Of a stretch of DNA of 64,000 bases, positions 50,901 to 59,836 are shown piece by piece. A model generated the notes under the pieces. It had not been told where the DNA came from, did no database searches, and saw only the letters and a list, made by a program, of their open reading frames with translations. The position numbers and the translations under genes are program-made. How positions within the stretch are numbered: position 1 is the first letter of the stretch; each line of letters begins with the position of its first letter. Source of the DNA: Diphasiastrum complanatum (lineage: Eukaryota; Streptophyta; Lycopodiopsida; Lycopodiales; Lycopodiaceae). Where the stretch lies: contig CM055108.1 of the NCBI GenBank assembly GCA_029204225.1, positions 20,591,644-20,655,643 of the forward strand, written 5' to 3'.

Positions 50901-53734
50901 ATGCTTAATAATATGCTGCACAAGTGTCTAATTTGGAGAAGATACTAGGAAAATGTTTATTTCAAAGATGGCTCACAAAATGTCGATGCCTTAGAAGAAT
51001 TTGCTAAAATGGATGAAGCGAAGGAGATGTTTGAAAGTAGGCCATGTGTGCTGAAGACAAAGGAACAATAAGATCAACGTATTCATTCTTTGACATAGAA
51101 GTGACTCAGATTTGTTAAGAAAATTAAGTCGGGGAGATGTGGATTCGCATCACAAGGGACCCGAATATGTATCAAGGGTGTTTTCTTGAAGGTTGTAGGA
51201 AATCAAAGTGCCAAGATCCTTCTAACATTCAATCTCCATATACAAGAAGAAGAAAAAGAGGAAGAGGGAGAGGGTTAGGCGCCCTCAAGGAGAGAGAAAG
51301 TAGTAGCAGTGCTTGAAAGGGAATGAATTACAAATGAACACTGGGTACATATAAATAGACCTTCCAAGGGCCTAGACTATTCCTAACTCTAAGTTCTAGA
51401 ACCTTCCAAGACCCACTACTAATTATAAGGCACCCCCAAAAGTCAAGATAGGGTCTCTTAACATAATTAGACTTTACTTGGACCCACGAATTACTACTGG
51501 ACCAAAATTGGGTCCAACTCAACTAAAACTGACTTAACATGGTCTAAATAATAAACCTAACCCATGGTTACACAAGTCTCGACCTTTTGGGTCAAAGTAA
51601 CCTATGAGAAACTATCATTATCATTTATTACTTCTAACAAAGGTAAGATCCAAAATAGATAAGGAAGCTGAATGAATCTCTCATTTTTGGACAATGGCTT
51701 TTGCTTCAAGAAATGGAAAGATCATGTAGCAACTTGAGCTGCTCTTGATACTTTCTTGATAAGTCATTGAAATCCCTATGTCTTACTTAGTACTTTTCCA
51801 ATTCAAATGTTTATGCATATATCTTCAACCAAAGTATTCTGTTTGTTGATCCTCCAACAAGTGCAAGAACGACTTTCATGTGCATTGCTACCATATGATT
51901 GTATGAAAGTATATCCTGTCTTACAAAACTAAATCTCTAGCTAATTATTACTCATAAAATATTCAGTTGTCCCTTGTCCTTGAAGTTGTGGACTTGAGAG
52001 ATCTTGCTTTCTATGATGTCAAGTTGGAGCAGTAACATGAAAATCAAATGGTTTCTAAGAACTTGATGCAGAGTCAGTAACTAAGACTCCTGTTGCTGTG
52101 AAATTATCTTACACGATTTTATCTGGAATTCACACTTGTAGTAGGCAAGAACAATGTCTGTTATAAAGCATCACACAAGCAATGTTGGACAAAAAACAAA
52201 TGATCATATTACAATCTCCAACCAAGATCAATATACAATCTACATTAAGCTAAGGATATGCACACTTTCACACACACTCCTGTATAGGTACGTGTGTGCC
52301 TTCGTGAGATTCCAATTTCAAACAATGACATTTTTGAAACAATGGTTTAAGTGGATTTGAGATATCAAATATATTAGCTTTAAGCCCCTCTCTAGCGGAA
52401 AAGGATCAGTACATAATGCCACACAATGAGTATGTGCCTATGTGTCCATGATGCGTGGTGAGGAGACTCGTTTTGAGTAGGGACGAATCTACCCCTATGT
52501 AGTTGGGTTTGCCAGTTTTGTGCTGGTTGCGCTTATTTTGTCATGAGCCACTAGCCATTCTTGAGGAACATGATCTCTGAGGTTCAAAGATTTATATTGC
52601 AATTCTTGCTACTGGTTTTACAGTTAGCGAGGGCTCATGTCACGTTCATGACTTTTTGCCATTGTCAGTGATGGAGTTATGTAGTATTTAAAGGACGAGT
52701 TTTGATTTCCAACGAGAACATTAGCTTTAGGATAGTTTATGTTGCACTGGTGGTTGACAAAATTACTTGAAAGCAGGCTAATAATAATCTCTGCTGTTGC
52801 AGAGTCGAAAGCTCCCTTAGATGCTACGGGGATACAACTTCAGGGGGTTCTTGATGATCTTTTTGCATATGACGGTCCTCTTGGCCCAACCTTTTCAGAT
52901 GAGGAGGTGTTTCTTCATTTATGGGCTCCTACTGCTCAAGTATGTACTCTATGTGGCTTGAAACTTATCTTACTTGTCCGTCAAGTTATATATAAAATAT
53001 GAATTTTAGAGGAGTAATGGAGGCTTAACTGCCAGAAGTAGATGATGGAAGATGCTCACAAATAATAATCTCTGAAGTTTTTATATCCTTCCTTCATACA
53101 AGATAAGTAGATATTTTCAATCGAGTCATGATGAAATTTTTGCTCATTGCTAAGCAATATGCCATTTATACTTCATATGCAGAATGTCCGCGCTCTTCTT
53201 TACTCAGAGCCTCAAGCTGGAGATCCTGAACAAGTACTGCAACTTGAAGAGAAAAATGGTGTTTGGTTCACCCAAGGATCAAAAGAATGGCTTGGGAAAT
53301 ACTACCTCTATGAGGTCACTGTCTTCCATCCCTCTACTTTACGAATTGAGACTTCTCTTGCAAATGATCCATATTCACGAGGGTATGATGTGCTGTCCTA
53401 TTTATGAATGTTTCTCCATTTGTCTCAGATTGATATGCCTGTATGAAGCTCATCAAATGAAAAGATTGTACTTCAGATTGAAATTTTCAGTATTGACTTG
53501 TCGAGGTGTATCAATCAGAAGTTAGCTGTTTTGATTGCACCAATGTGCTTTATATTTAAAAAATTAGGGATGTTCTTTACACAGGCTTTCTGCAAATGGA
53601 GAACGGTCGTTAATTGTGGAATTGAGTGAACTTTCTCTCAAGCCAGAAGACTGGGATTCTCTACATACCGAGAAACCAACGCTTGTTTCGCACAATGATA
53701 TAGCTATATATGAGCTACATGTCAGGGATTTCAG
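28054..53734 (+). CDS. PU1: Plant pullulanase / limit dextrinase (starch debranching enzyme), 5' half, nine exons
   Basis: The enzyme cleaves alpha-1,6 branch points of amylopectin and limit dextrins in plastids. Nine exons (28054-28355, 29702-29876, 30078-30182, 32001-32136, 32386-32438, 49668-49776, 52803-52939, 53183-53382, 53585-53734) join in frame and give about 455 residues. Residues 1-80 look like a plastid transit peptide (Ser/Ala/Gln-rich, few acids). Next come the N-terminal domains: [16 protein letters not shown]-like [42 protein letters not shown] (CBM48-type) and [11 protein letters not shown] with NDPYSRGLSANG. It ends in [11 protein letters not shown], the first strand of the GH13 barrel. 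The catalytic Asp/Glu exons lie past the window. Exon phases match at every junction. Isoamylase is less likely because the DDLFAY and DPYSRGLS blocks are pullulanase-type. Intron 5 is swollen by transposons, yet all seen exons stay open. Confidence 0.9.
28356..29701 (+). other. Pullulanase intron 1
   Basis: GT-AG intron of 1346 bp. It contains two tandem duplications: about 29310-29398 (TCTTACAACTGACA...GAAACT unit) and about 29548-29670 (TCTTT-GAGTGAATACTTG unit). No coding sequence seen. Confidence 0.75.
29702..29876 (+). CDS. PU1: Pullulanase exon 2
   Basis: Completes the Arg codon and encodes [14 protein letters not shown] through [12 protein letters not shown]; acceptor TCTGTAG, donor AAAA|GTTTGT. 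Ends in phase 0. Confidence 0.88.
30078..30182 (+). CDS. PU1: Pullulanase exon 3
   Basis: Encodes [20 protein letters not shown] and the following 15 residues to LYSLPM; acceptor GCCACAG, donor ATG|GTAACA. Phase 0 at both ends. Confidence 0.87.
30183..32000 (+). other. Pullulanase intron 3
   Basis: 1818 bp GT-AG intron. It contains the (CTTT)n microsatellite at 31557-31611. Short frames at 30366 and 31049-31430 are not supported as genes. Confidence 0.7.
31557..31611. repeat. (CTTT)n microsatellite
   Basis: Tetranucleotide CTTT/CTAT run inside intron 3. Confidence 0.9.
32001..32136 (+). CDS. PU1: Pullulanase exon 4
   Basis: Encodes [20 protein letters not shown] to LHLSEKGVE; acceptor TTTCTAG, donor GAAG|GTTTGT. 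Phase 0 in, 1 out. Confidence 0.88.
32386..32438 (+). CDS. PU1: Pullulanase exon 5 with GC donor
   Basis: Encodes [18 protein letters not shown]; acceptor CTTGTAG. The only donor that keeps the frame is GATGAG|GCAAGT, a GC-AG type intron with an otherwise perfect consensus. The reading frame meets no GT donor before it would leave the conserved part. Confidence 0.78.
32848..32900. repeat. (TC)n(TA)n microsatellite at the palindrome edge
   Basis: TC run followed by TA run, ending at the hAT insertion site ATATGTAT. Confidence 0.9.
32904..33000. promoter_or_regulatory. Subterminal GGTACC/CCGCGG array, left end of hAT copy 1
   Basis: Six GGTACC sites, several within GGTACCGCGGTACC palindromes. 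Such clustered repeats at hAT ends are usual transposase-binding regions; that role here is inferred. Confidence 0.6.
33275..37552 (+). pseudogene. hAT transposase gene, copy 1
   Basis: An N-terminal BED-type zinc finger ([20 protein letters not shown], residues 30-50) is followed by a proline/serine linker. DUF659 lies in the next frame ([45 protein letters not shown]). The gene then has consensus introns at 35132-35245, 35592-35684 and 35847-35948. Exon 35246-35591 has [13 protein letters not shown], and exon 35685-35846 carries the hAT dimerisation motif [20 protein letters not shown]. The last exon encodes an acidic stretch and AT-hook-like [14 protein letters not shown] and [11 protein letters not shown] near the end at 37552. 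Frame changes near 33840, 34865 and 36900, each equal to loss of one base, break the ORF unless very short introns exist. Confidence 0.85.
38076..38483 (-). CDS. hAT accessory ORF, 135-residue charged coiled-coil protein, copy 1
   Basis: The minus-strand frame begins [20 protein letters not shown] and is intact; a second in-frame Met 14 codons in may be the true start. It is rich in Arg/Glu/Gln and likely helical and coiled-coil, with a central proline stretch ([16 protein letters not shown]) and an acidic C-terminus. A TATA-like GATAAATA lies about 135 bp upstream (38615-38622). It converges on the transposase gene. I recognise no family; many plant hAT, MULE and CACTA elements carry a second ORF, but none I can match. 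The plus-strand frame 38049-38609 overlapping it is a shadow. Confidence 0.65.
   Translation of the reverse strand: MFKDQGAVRRRSIEMAERIPPKPEGEARRKLEEDIRRHNERHRKQEADIREMLRQTRQRNPEPEPPAPAVDPVPAVELDLDEQIGMNFTRRQLIMVRERAARRRANQEAARANREAEQERQNNAPDEGEESVEDQ
38615..38622 (-). promoter_or_regulatory. TATA-like box upstream of the accessory ORF
   Basis: Minus strand GATAAATA, the mirrored copy is at 39583-39590. It is followed by about 100 bp of CTCACAG-type leader repeats. Confidence 0.4.
38663..38841. repeat. 85-bp tandem repeat, two units
   Basis: CATGTGCCTC-GTAC-TGCCC units start at 38663 and 38748, with the first few bases of a third at 38834. They lie upstream of the accessory ORF and could be promoter repeats. 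The mirror copy is at about 39364-39542. Confidence 0.8.
38994..39095. promoter_or_regulatory. Subterminal GGTACC array, right end of hAT copy 1
   Basis: Six GGTACC motifs, with GATCCCAGGGCGGTACC repeated. The opposite end of the element has a matching but not identical array. Confidence 0.6.
39096..39109. other. Palindrome centre, ATATGTATACATAT
   Basis: The 14 bp between the two elements contain ATATGTAT, the target duplication of copy 1, overlapping its reverse complement ATACATAT. Confidence 0.8.
39722..40129 (+). CDS. hAT accessory ORF, copy 2
   Basis: Identical at the protein level to the ORF at 38076-38483, with the mirrored TATA-like box at 39583-39590. Described there. Confidence 0.63.
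   Translation: MFKDQGAVRRRSIEMAERIPPKPEGEARRKLEEDIRRHNERHRKQEADIREMLRQTRQRNPEPEPPAPAVDPVPAVELDLDEQIGMNFTRRQLIMVRERAARRRANQEAARANREAEQERQNNAPDEGEESVEDQ
40653..44930 (-). pseudogene. hAT transposase gene, copy 2
   Basis: Mirror of the gene at 33275-37552 with the same introns and the same three frame changes. One amino acid differs in the 449-residue middle frame (33616-34965 and mirror): Arg in copy 1, Cys in copy 2, from 33769/44436; the same change is silent in the frame that carries BED. Confidence 0.84.
45305..45700. other. Intron sequence right of the palindrome
   Basis: TA-rich tract to about 45335, then AT-rich sequence without recognised content. The left flank of the palindrome does not match it beyond TA-rich sequence. 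Confidence 0.6.
45740..46346 (+). pseudogene. Ty3/gypsy reverse transcriptase fragment
   Basis: Plus-strand frames show [68 protein letters not shown] (catalytic LDD) and [17 protein letters not shown] leading to [20 protein letters not shown]. Stops and small frameshifts interrupt it and a piece after the catalytic block is missing. It is cut by the LTR beginning at 46347. A shorter, related fragment lies at about 57830. Confidence 0.85.
46347..47021 (-). repeat. 3' LTR of a truncated chromovirus
   Basis: Element orientation: starts TGTTAGATG right after a purine tract (CTGAGGAGGGAAGGGA, 47022-47037) and ends GTGCAACA. It contains internal repeats of the type TGTCACTCATGCA...CCAAGTGTCCCA...GAGCATATGACAC at 46675-46805. 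No second LTR was found. Confidence 0.75.
47034..47425 (-). pseudogene. Chromovirus integrase C-terminus and chromodomain, truncated
   Basis: The minus frame has [32 protein letters not shown] and a chromodomain-like [17 protein letters not shown], then stops just before the purine tract. Beyond about 47425 the frame stays open but the sequence changes to a different element's leader, so the coding part is cut there. Confidence 0.8.
47425..48291 (+). pseudogene. Ty3/gypsy leader and gag start, truncated
   Basis: A pyrimidine-rich leader is followed by ATG at 47828. The gag-like start has a proline/serine-rich N-terminus and then [20 protein letters not shown] with [16 protein letters not shown], the W..x..EYF...R...A...L.G.A..W pattern of gypsy gag. 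The frame ends at 48291 where a LINE fragment begins, so most of gag is missing. Confidence 0.65.
48292..48990 (-). pseudogene. LINE-type reverse transcriptase fragment
   Basis: The minus strand carries a worn non-LTR RT: LLYLGYI-type text followed by an LYVDDV-like remnant near 48680, and [20 protein letters not shown] at about 48520-48560, a block typical of plant LINEs after the catalytic site. Stops occur throughout. No endonuclease or poly-A tail was found. Confidence 0.6.
49668..49776 (+). CDS. PU1: Pullulanase exon 6
   Basis: Encodes [20 protein letters not shown] and [16 protein letters not shown]; acceptor ATTGCAG, donor GATG|GTAAGC. Phase 0 in, 1 out. It restores the frame of exon 5 across 17 kb. 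Confidence 0.87.
49921..50985. repeat. Direct ~465-bp duplication inside intron 6
   Basis: Copy A about 49921-50380 and copy B about 50511-50978 share nearly all sequence from TTGGGATTTATCATTAACGG to AGATACTAGGAAAATG, differing by a 21-bp insertion and scattered changes. They are separated by about 130 bp that begins with a G10 run near 50380. Confidence 0.9.
51194..51639 (-). repeat. Solo copia LTR
   Basis: 446 bp, TGTTAG...CCTACA in its own orientation, flanked by identical AAGGT (51189-51193 and 51640-51644). It is a diverged relative of the LTRs at 58175 and 63380 (shared TAGGTTACTTTGACCCAAAA block). Confidence 0.88.
52803..52939 (+). CDS. PU1: Pullulanase exon 7
   Basis: Encodes [35 protein letters not shown] and [11 protein letters not shown], the start of the CBM48-like domain. 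Acceptor TTGCAG, donor CTCAA|GTATGT. Phase 1 in, 0 out. Confidence 0.92.
53183..53382 (+). CDS. PU1: Pullulanase exon 8
   Basis: Encodes [20 protein letters not shown] through [20 protein letters not shown] to NDPYSR; acceptor ATATGCAG, donor CGAGG|GTATGA. Phase 0 in, 2 out. Confidence 0.92.
53585..53734 (+). CDS. PU1: Pullulanase exon 9, last one in the window
   Basis: Encodes [20 protein letters not shown] through [17 protein letters not shown]; acceptor TTACACAG, donor TTTCAG|GTCTCT. Ends in phase 2. The next expected block (a GGYLAF-like start of the barrel) was not found up to 64000. Confidence 0.9.
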
Positions 53735-54619
53735 GTCTCTTTCAACTTCATTATGTACTGATGCTGGGCGTTGCTTTGTAAATCTATGTTTGGTAGAGAT
53801 CAGATGTTTTTTGTCCGGATGTTTTAGCGAGTGTGCAATAACGTATTGTGTGATTACTGATGATGTCCTTATACATTCTTGTGAAAAGTGGGTTTGTGAT
53901 TGTGCTGGGAAAGATTCTCATCGTTCATCTTCAAAAGTCTAGTGGGAAATTTGTTTGGGATGAAAACCTAAAAAGTAGCCAAGTGCAACTAGAAAACCTT
54001 GTGATATTTCCATGGACTAATATTATGGTTCACATCAAATCTGAGATTGTAGGGAAGCATCATTGTAGACTCGACTTTGATTGACACTTATGTGATCATA
54101 TTCTGGACTGTATTGGTCCGTGTTTTCTGAAGAGTGCTTAAGGTCTAGAAAAGCCCTGAATGTCTGCTCCTATGCGTAGGCACAATTCTTTTGGAGCTGC
54201 ATCCGGTATGTTAATCTTGGCCTAAGTCATGCTTTACACAACATGAGAGATCCCTTGGTACCAGTTACTTCATGAGGCTCATGAAACTACACTATGACAG
54301 TGACCCAAATATGTATTGATGCATCTAAATGGAAGGGCAAAGAAGCCTTAAAAAGATTAGGACCAGTAGTAAGTGCACCCTTTATTAGGATGGTGGGCCA
54401 ACATCAAAATAGAACAATTCTTTGCGAGTTGGATTTGAAAATTCAAGCGGGTTTTACCCCCATGTCAAGGATTGCATAACTTTCAATATTTTCATTAGAT
54501 GGGAAATGTTTTAGACTTCATGCAGGTGCCTTACGTGCTCCATCTTGGGATGCTACAAGGTCCATCGGAGGTTTAGCATTTGACAAAGTGCCTCACCTTT
54601 CCAGAGATGCTTCTTTTTA

Positions 54620-54915
54620 CTTGACAGGAACTTTTGATTGAGAAATCTGTTTGACGTGAAAATCGAAACAATATACCTGCCCAAACCTAGCTCCCTCTAA
54701 CATGCAAAATTCTCTAGATTTGGTCCCCGAAATGTACGAAAAAGATGATTTCAATATCGAAAATTAAGGCTTCTAGAAAATAGCCAGCTCAAAAGGATAC
54801 TTTTTTAGAGCCTCACTGTGAAAGATCCACTGAGATTCACAAAAAAGAATTATGCTGTCAAACAAAAAAGTGAGGCAGAAAAAAGTGAAAAATCCTCTTG
54901 CGTGATTTCTAGCTC
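54620..54915. repeat. Dispersed ~290-bp repeat, copy 1
   Basis: Shares TTACTTGACA-GAACTTTTG, CCTAGCTCCCTCTAACATGC and GATGATTTCAATAT with 56233-56530 in the same order and orientation. No coding content. Confidence 0.7.
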
Positions 54916-55470
54916 CTTATATCCGATCTGTTAGGAAAAAAAAATTGATATCTGCTACAGCCCCTTGCAGAGAGAAATTTGAAGATCCTAACAAAATGCA
55001 AATCCGATAAGAGTAGAAAGTTAGAGCCAAAAACAGAGTTTAGGGTTTCCCCCAAAGCACAAGAAATTACAAAGGAGAAAATCTGAAAAAACTTGAAGAA
55101 ATTTGAAAAATGGGAAGTGAACAACTACTACTCAAGATCCGCAAAGTGCATTGTAAGCTCGTAACTGTAGGAAGAACCAATACATAAAGATCTACAAAAC
55201 TGGCTCAGTACAGTACGAAATTGACAACAACAATGGGAACATATCTTTTGATAGAAACTTTGACTAATTTGCTTGAAAGTGCTATGAATTTGTGCTTCGA
55301 TATGGAATATAATGATCAAAGATGGAATATAAGAAAAATCTTGTAGAACAAAGGTGGCGTATTTTGGCCACATTTGGTGGACTACCCACTCTTGTATTTC
55401 AAAGAGGTCGGGCCCATTAACTTACCCATCCATTCAAATTTTGATGATATCACACGTGCCTGAGCAGTAC

Positions 55471-55970
55471 TGTCATGCCCATGATTGGTCTCGGGTAGCG
55501 TGTCCACGCTAGGGACCGGTAGACCAACAACTCGTAAGTTAATTGTGACTATAAGGGAATTGGGGACCTTATGTGTATATGGTCATAATTAATGGTTGTA
55601 GGCCTAAACACATGGTGATGGAGTTGGTATGGGTCTATCAGTGAGTCATTAGGGAACTGGACGACGTGGCCCAGATAGGCTGCAGAGGTGTCCAGTGAGG
55701 TGTCACAGTGCACTACTAGTGGTGCATGGGCCTTGGAGGGTATAAGTATACCTGTTGGGCTCTCACTAGTGGATGCTTGATTTGTGATGAGTAGCTATAT
55801 GCTGCTAGTGTGACTCCTCTTTCCATGACTCTGATTGATCCATAGCTTGGGGGCTAGATCCGTACGATCTAGGTTTGGTTGGGTTGGTTTAACCTCCACC
55901 GGTTCCCATGTGTTGTTGCTTTGTATGGTATGCTTAGGCTAGAATCTTGTTGTGAGGACTTTATAAGTAT
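55471..55970. repeat. Probable solo LTR
   Basis: Exactly 500 bp beginning TGTCATGCCC and ending TTATAAGTAT, flanked by AGTAC on both sides (55466-55470 and 55971-55975). A TATAAGTATA box lies near 55740. The right end lacks CA, so the boundary is less certain. Confidence 0.55.
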
Positions 55971-56232
55971 AGTACCCAACATGGATCAATCCAATATGTT
56001 TTTTTTTTTGTAGAAAAAAAATTTGTTAAAGAATTGTATTTTTAGACTCATGAAAATGTGAAATATTCCAATTTGACTAAATATTGGCTTCGCAATGACT
56101 TCACGTTCAACAAGTAACAAATGAAAGAAAATAGATCTTGAAGATGATAGGGCAGCATAGCACATCGAGATCCCTCACATTGCAAAAAGATATTGGTAAA
56201 CATAAAATGTTGAAAAACTTCCTTCAACTAAA

Positions 56233-56530
56233 AGCTTTACTTGACAAGAACTTTTGATTGAGAACTTTGTTTGATGTAAAGTCGAATCAATAGACTTGCC
56301 CAAGCCTAGCTCCCTCTAACATGCAAAACTTTTTTAATTTGGTCCCAAAAATGTATGAAGAAGATGATTTCAATATTGATTTAGAATATAGGATGGCCAA
56401 CACAAGAGGATACTTTTTTAGTGCGTCACTTTGAAAAATGCATTTTGTTAAACAAAAAGGTTAGGCAAAAAATGTGAAAAATTTTCTTGCTTGATTTCTT
56501 GCTCCTTATCTCCCACCTGCTAGAAAAAAA
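56233..56530. repeat. Dispersed ~290-bp repeat, copy 2
   Basis: Second copy of the unit at 54620-54915. Confidence 0.7.
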
Positions 56531-56835
56531 GATGATGCCTTGCCGCGAAGAAACAAAACTACATTTTTAATCTATTTGAAAGCAAGAAATTCACTGATCC
56601 TCAATTACGTTACACGACGCAAGAGAAGGAATTTGAAAGCATAAAGAAGAATTTCCCTAATAATAAGGCCCCAGGCTGACAAGTTTATAAAACGTAGCTA
56701 TAAAGTAAAGGTAACATTTTTATGGACATGTGTGTCATAGAGGATTACGTTTTGGAATTTAGGGTTGTTTTGGATCAAAACGATATTGGTTTTTTCTCTT
56801 TTTCAAATTAATTTAGGGTTGGGTTGGACCTTGGT

Positions 56836-57004
56836 AAGAGGTTACACCATATTCCTTCTAGTTTTGTATTTGAATTGTGCCTTTATAGATTGTGCTAGTA
56901 TATATAGAGTACTTGATATATGGTGTAAGAGGTCACACCATATTCCTTCCTAGTTTTGTATTTGAATTGTGCCTTTGTAGATTGTGCTAGTATATATAGA
57001 GTAG
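56836..57004. repeat. Two-copy tandem repeat (~92 bp)
   Basis: The block GTAAGAGGT-ACACCATATT, then AGTTTTGTATTTGAATTGTG and TAGATTGTGCTAGTATATAT, occurs twice from about 56832 and 56926. Confidence 0.88.
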
Positions 57005-57249
57005 TGTTTTTATTATATTGACTACTTGTGCTATTCCTTGGAGTAGTTTAGCATATATGATGTTGATTCAATAGTCTTTGTAGGAGATTGCTATTTGCTA
57101 TCATGAACTGTCATTATGATCCATTTAATACTAATATTTGTGATTGAGTTCATAAAATGGTATCAAATACTTTCCTAAGAAACATTTTTATCATTTCTCC
57201 TTTGCTTGTAAATTCTTTTGCTTTGTGGAGGAAATCCTAAATGTTGTTT

Positions 57250-57975
57250 TTTGCGAGATCTAACGGTCAAACCCACCACTTGGGGATGTGTTTGCAGAAA
57301 TGTTCAAAAAAGCATTCATCATAGCTGATGAAGTTGATTATTACCAAAAATTCGTGAATTGCAAAATGGGAATGAGAGTTTAGACTCATATATCCAAGAA
57401 TTTATGGATCTTTGGAATCAAGTTCCATCATTCAATCAAAAAACGGATTTATGGCAGTTTTTCCTAGTGTTGACTGCTCATTATCAGAACGAATACTGAA
57501 TCAAAACCTCGAGGATGCTTGTCGGATAACGAAACCATATGACTTCGTGGTTGTGGCGTCCAGGTGGCAATTTCAACAAATTCCTACTACGTCTAAAACC
57601 AAGAATAGAAAGAAGTGAGATCCAGACCAAGCTCCAAAATACTTTGACAAATTGGAACAAATGGCATCAAAACCAAGGCTAAAAAGGCAAATTTGTGCTA
57701 TATTTGCAAAAAGCTTGGAAATATGATAGAATTTTGTCCAGAAAGAAAGAAACCTGTGGCACAAATGATCAAAATCCCTGGTGGTAAAGATAAAACTTTG
57801 GAGGTCCTAAGATCACCATTTATGTGATCAAGATTGATGAGGATAAAATCAAGATAGTTGTCGCGTGGCTGATCCCACAAACTGTTAAGCAAGTTAAATC
57901 ATTTCTTGGGTTTATGGTTTTCTTTCACAAATTTATTGAGGATTATGCCAAGGTGGCGGCACCATATGGTCAATT
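57250..57975 (+). pseudogene. Ty3/gypsy gag-RT remnant
   Basis: Gag-like pieces (NGNESLDSYIQEFMDLWNQ, then a broken zinc-knuckle area) are followed directly by an RT connection fragment near 57830 ([31 protein letters not shown]), so protease and most of RT are deleted. It is close kin to the fragment at 45740-46346. Confidence 0.65.
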
Positions 57976-58174
57976 CTATCTAGATTCATTTCATAGATAA
58001 CACAAATTGAAATTACGAACTTTAGAAAATTATTATTTTTTTTTGGTAATTTTATCTAATTCAAAAATTCTGACAAAAATATTGCTAGAACTTAAGGTAA
58101 TCACAAGATGATAATTCGACATTCAGTTCGATTTCCAAAATTAATAATCCAATGTTTTATTGCCTGCAAGACAT

Positions 58175-58628
58175 TGTTACAAATAAATGACTATGCTAAA
58201 GTTAATCCATAGGTTACTTTGACCCAAAAGGTCGAGATTTGTGTAACCATGGGTATTTAGTTATTTAGGCCATCTTTAGTTTGTCTTAAGTTCAGTTGGA
58301 CCCAATTTTGGTCATGTACTGACTCGTGGCTCCTTAGGGGTCTAATTTTGTTTAGGGGGCCCTGTCTTGACTTTTGGGGGTGCCCTACATTTAGTAAGTG
58401 ATTAACCTTAGGGTTTGGTGGCATTTGGTCACATCCAGGTAGAGTACTTAGATGCTCACTGTGTATTCCATTTTTACAGTTTGGCTAAGCATTGCTCTCC
58501 ATTGCTCTTGTTGCTGTTTTCTCTCTCTCTCTCTCTCTTAGAGTTGGGCGCCCAGCCTCCTCTCTCTTGTTTTCTGTGGAGATTGATTGATAACTAGATC
58601 TTGGTGACTTGACTCTTGCTTTCCTACA
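58175..58628 (+). repeat. 5' LTR of copia element 2
   Basis: 454 bp; includes a CT run near 58521-58540. It differs from the 3' LTR by small indels (454 versus 426 bp). Confidence 0.9.
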
Positions 58629-58640
58629 TGGTATCAGAGC
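58629..58640 (+). promoter_or_regulatory. Primer-binding site of copia element 2
   Basis: TGGTATCAGAGC directly after the LTR, initiator tRNA-Met type. Confidence 0.9.
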
Positions 58641-59316
58641 TACCGGATCTGCAGCAAGCTTGTTTGTTTGCGCCCTACCAGAAGAGGAAATTTCAGCATC
58701 TTGCTGATCTTTTCAAGTGGAGTTTGGATCAGGCTTTTTGTCTCTTTTCAGGTTGAAGGAGGGCGGCCATCAGAGATCTTGGAGGAGCAATTTTTGGCAC
58801 CCAAAAATCAGAATCTCAAATCTGATTTTTATGCAACTAGTTTTCAGCAAGTTTTGTTTAGAGAAGGGCGCCCAAAAATTTGCTACTGATTTTTGGTTGT
58901 GGTGTTTCCTTATATTGCTGTTTTTGTTTTCAGATTTGCATTTGTGTAGGAGAGCGCCCAAAATTCAGCAAACCCTATTCAGGGTTAGGTCAACTTGTGG
59001 CTGAAAATTTGCAGATTCTCAGCAAGCAGTAGGGTCCTTTCAACAGCCCTATTGGAGTGTGTGTTGATCACACTATTTGGCTTCCTAATTGGGTTTCGGT
59101 GTAGGCTTCAATTGAAGCTAATCTAATTTTCAAGAAGCTGTTTTTTTTGTGCAGAAGACAACCATCTATCCATTATCTTTTGGGCATTTGGTTGCAGACT
59201 GAAAGACATCTTGTGCTCCTACTTTCAGCTCTTTGTTTGCTGCAAATTTTTGAGTAGATTTGGTTGTGGAAAGGCTCTCTTTCCTATCTACTACAAGCTG
59301 AAATTTTGTTGGAGGT

Positions 59317-59836
59317 AATGGCTAAAGAATCAAAAGCTATTGGTTTAGTGAAGATCGGTTGGATGGCACAAACTACTCCTTGTGGAGTTATATGATGAAG
59401 AATCTTCTCATAGCGAAAGGGCTGTGGGATTTGTTCAATGGTGATGAGGAAAGGCCTCCGTCTTTGGCACCTCCTACACCTCGTGGATCATCATCATCAA
59501 CATCATCTTCTACATCTCCGGAAGAACAAAAGAAGTGGGATAGAAGAGATGCACAAGCACATTCTATGGTTGCTCTTGCTATGAAAAGATCTATCTTACC
59601 TCATATTAGGTCTTGTAAGACATCTAAAAGTGATATACACTTTATACTATGTATAGAGTCAAAAATCCAGCAAGAGTGGTGTGTCTTAGAAATCAGCTTT
59701 CTTTGTTGAAGATGCAAGAAGGGGATTAAGTGACCAATCACTTGACGAAGATCAAGGATCTTCGTGAGGAGCTTCTCAATATTGATGAGATAATTGAGGA
59801 TGCTCAATTTGTTTCCATTACTCTCAACTCATTACC
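59317..59836 (+). pseudogene. Copia 2 gag, 5' part
   Basis: An ATG at 59317 opens the gag, a frameshift near 59350 moves to the frame with RLDGTNYSLWSYMMKNLLIA, KGLWDLFNGDEERPP and an alanine/serine/proline stretch. Stops lie at 59707-59709 and after MQEGD. The region ends TLNSLP at the nested LTR. It resumes with LSFDELVGLLLQEEQTRQ beyond 60313. Confidence 0.85.

Larger units (their letters stand above)
49777..52802 (+). other. Pullulanase intron 6
   Basis: 3.0 kb intron containing a duplicated 460-bp segment and a solo copia LTR. 51640-52802 has no recognised element. Confidence 0.75.
53735..58174 (+). other. Pullulanase intron 9, left part
   Basis: No host exon found. It contains a duplicated ~290-bp segment, a solo LTR, a two-copy tandem repeat and a gypsy fragment, listed separately. 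53735-54600 has nothing I can name. Confidence 0.5.

Noticed and set aside
54523-54620. Possible next pullulanase exon after ATGCAG near 54527
   Set aside because: The reading does not match the conserved barrel start and the phase does not fit exon 9.
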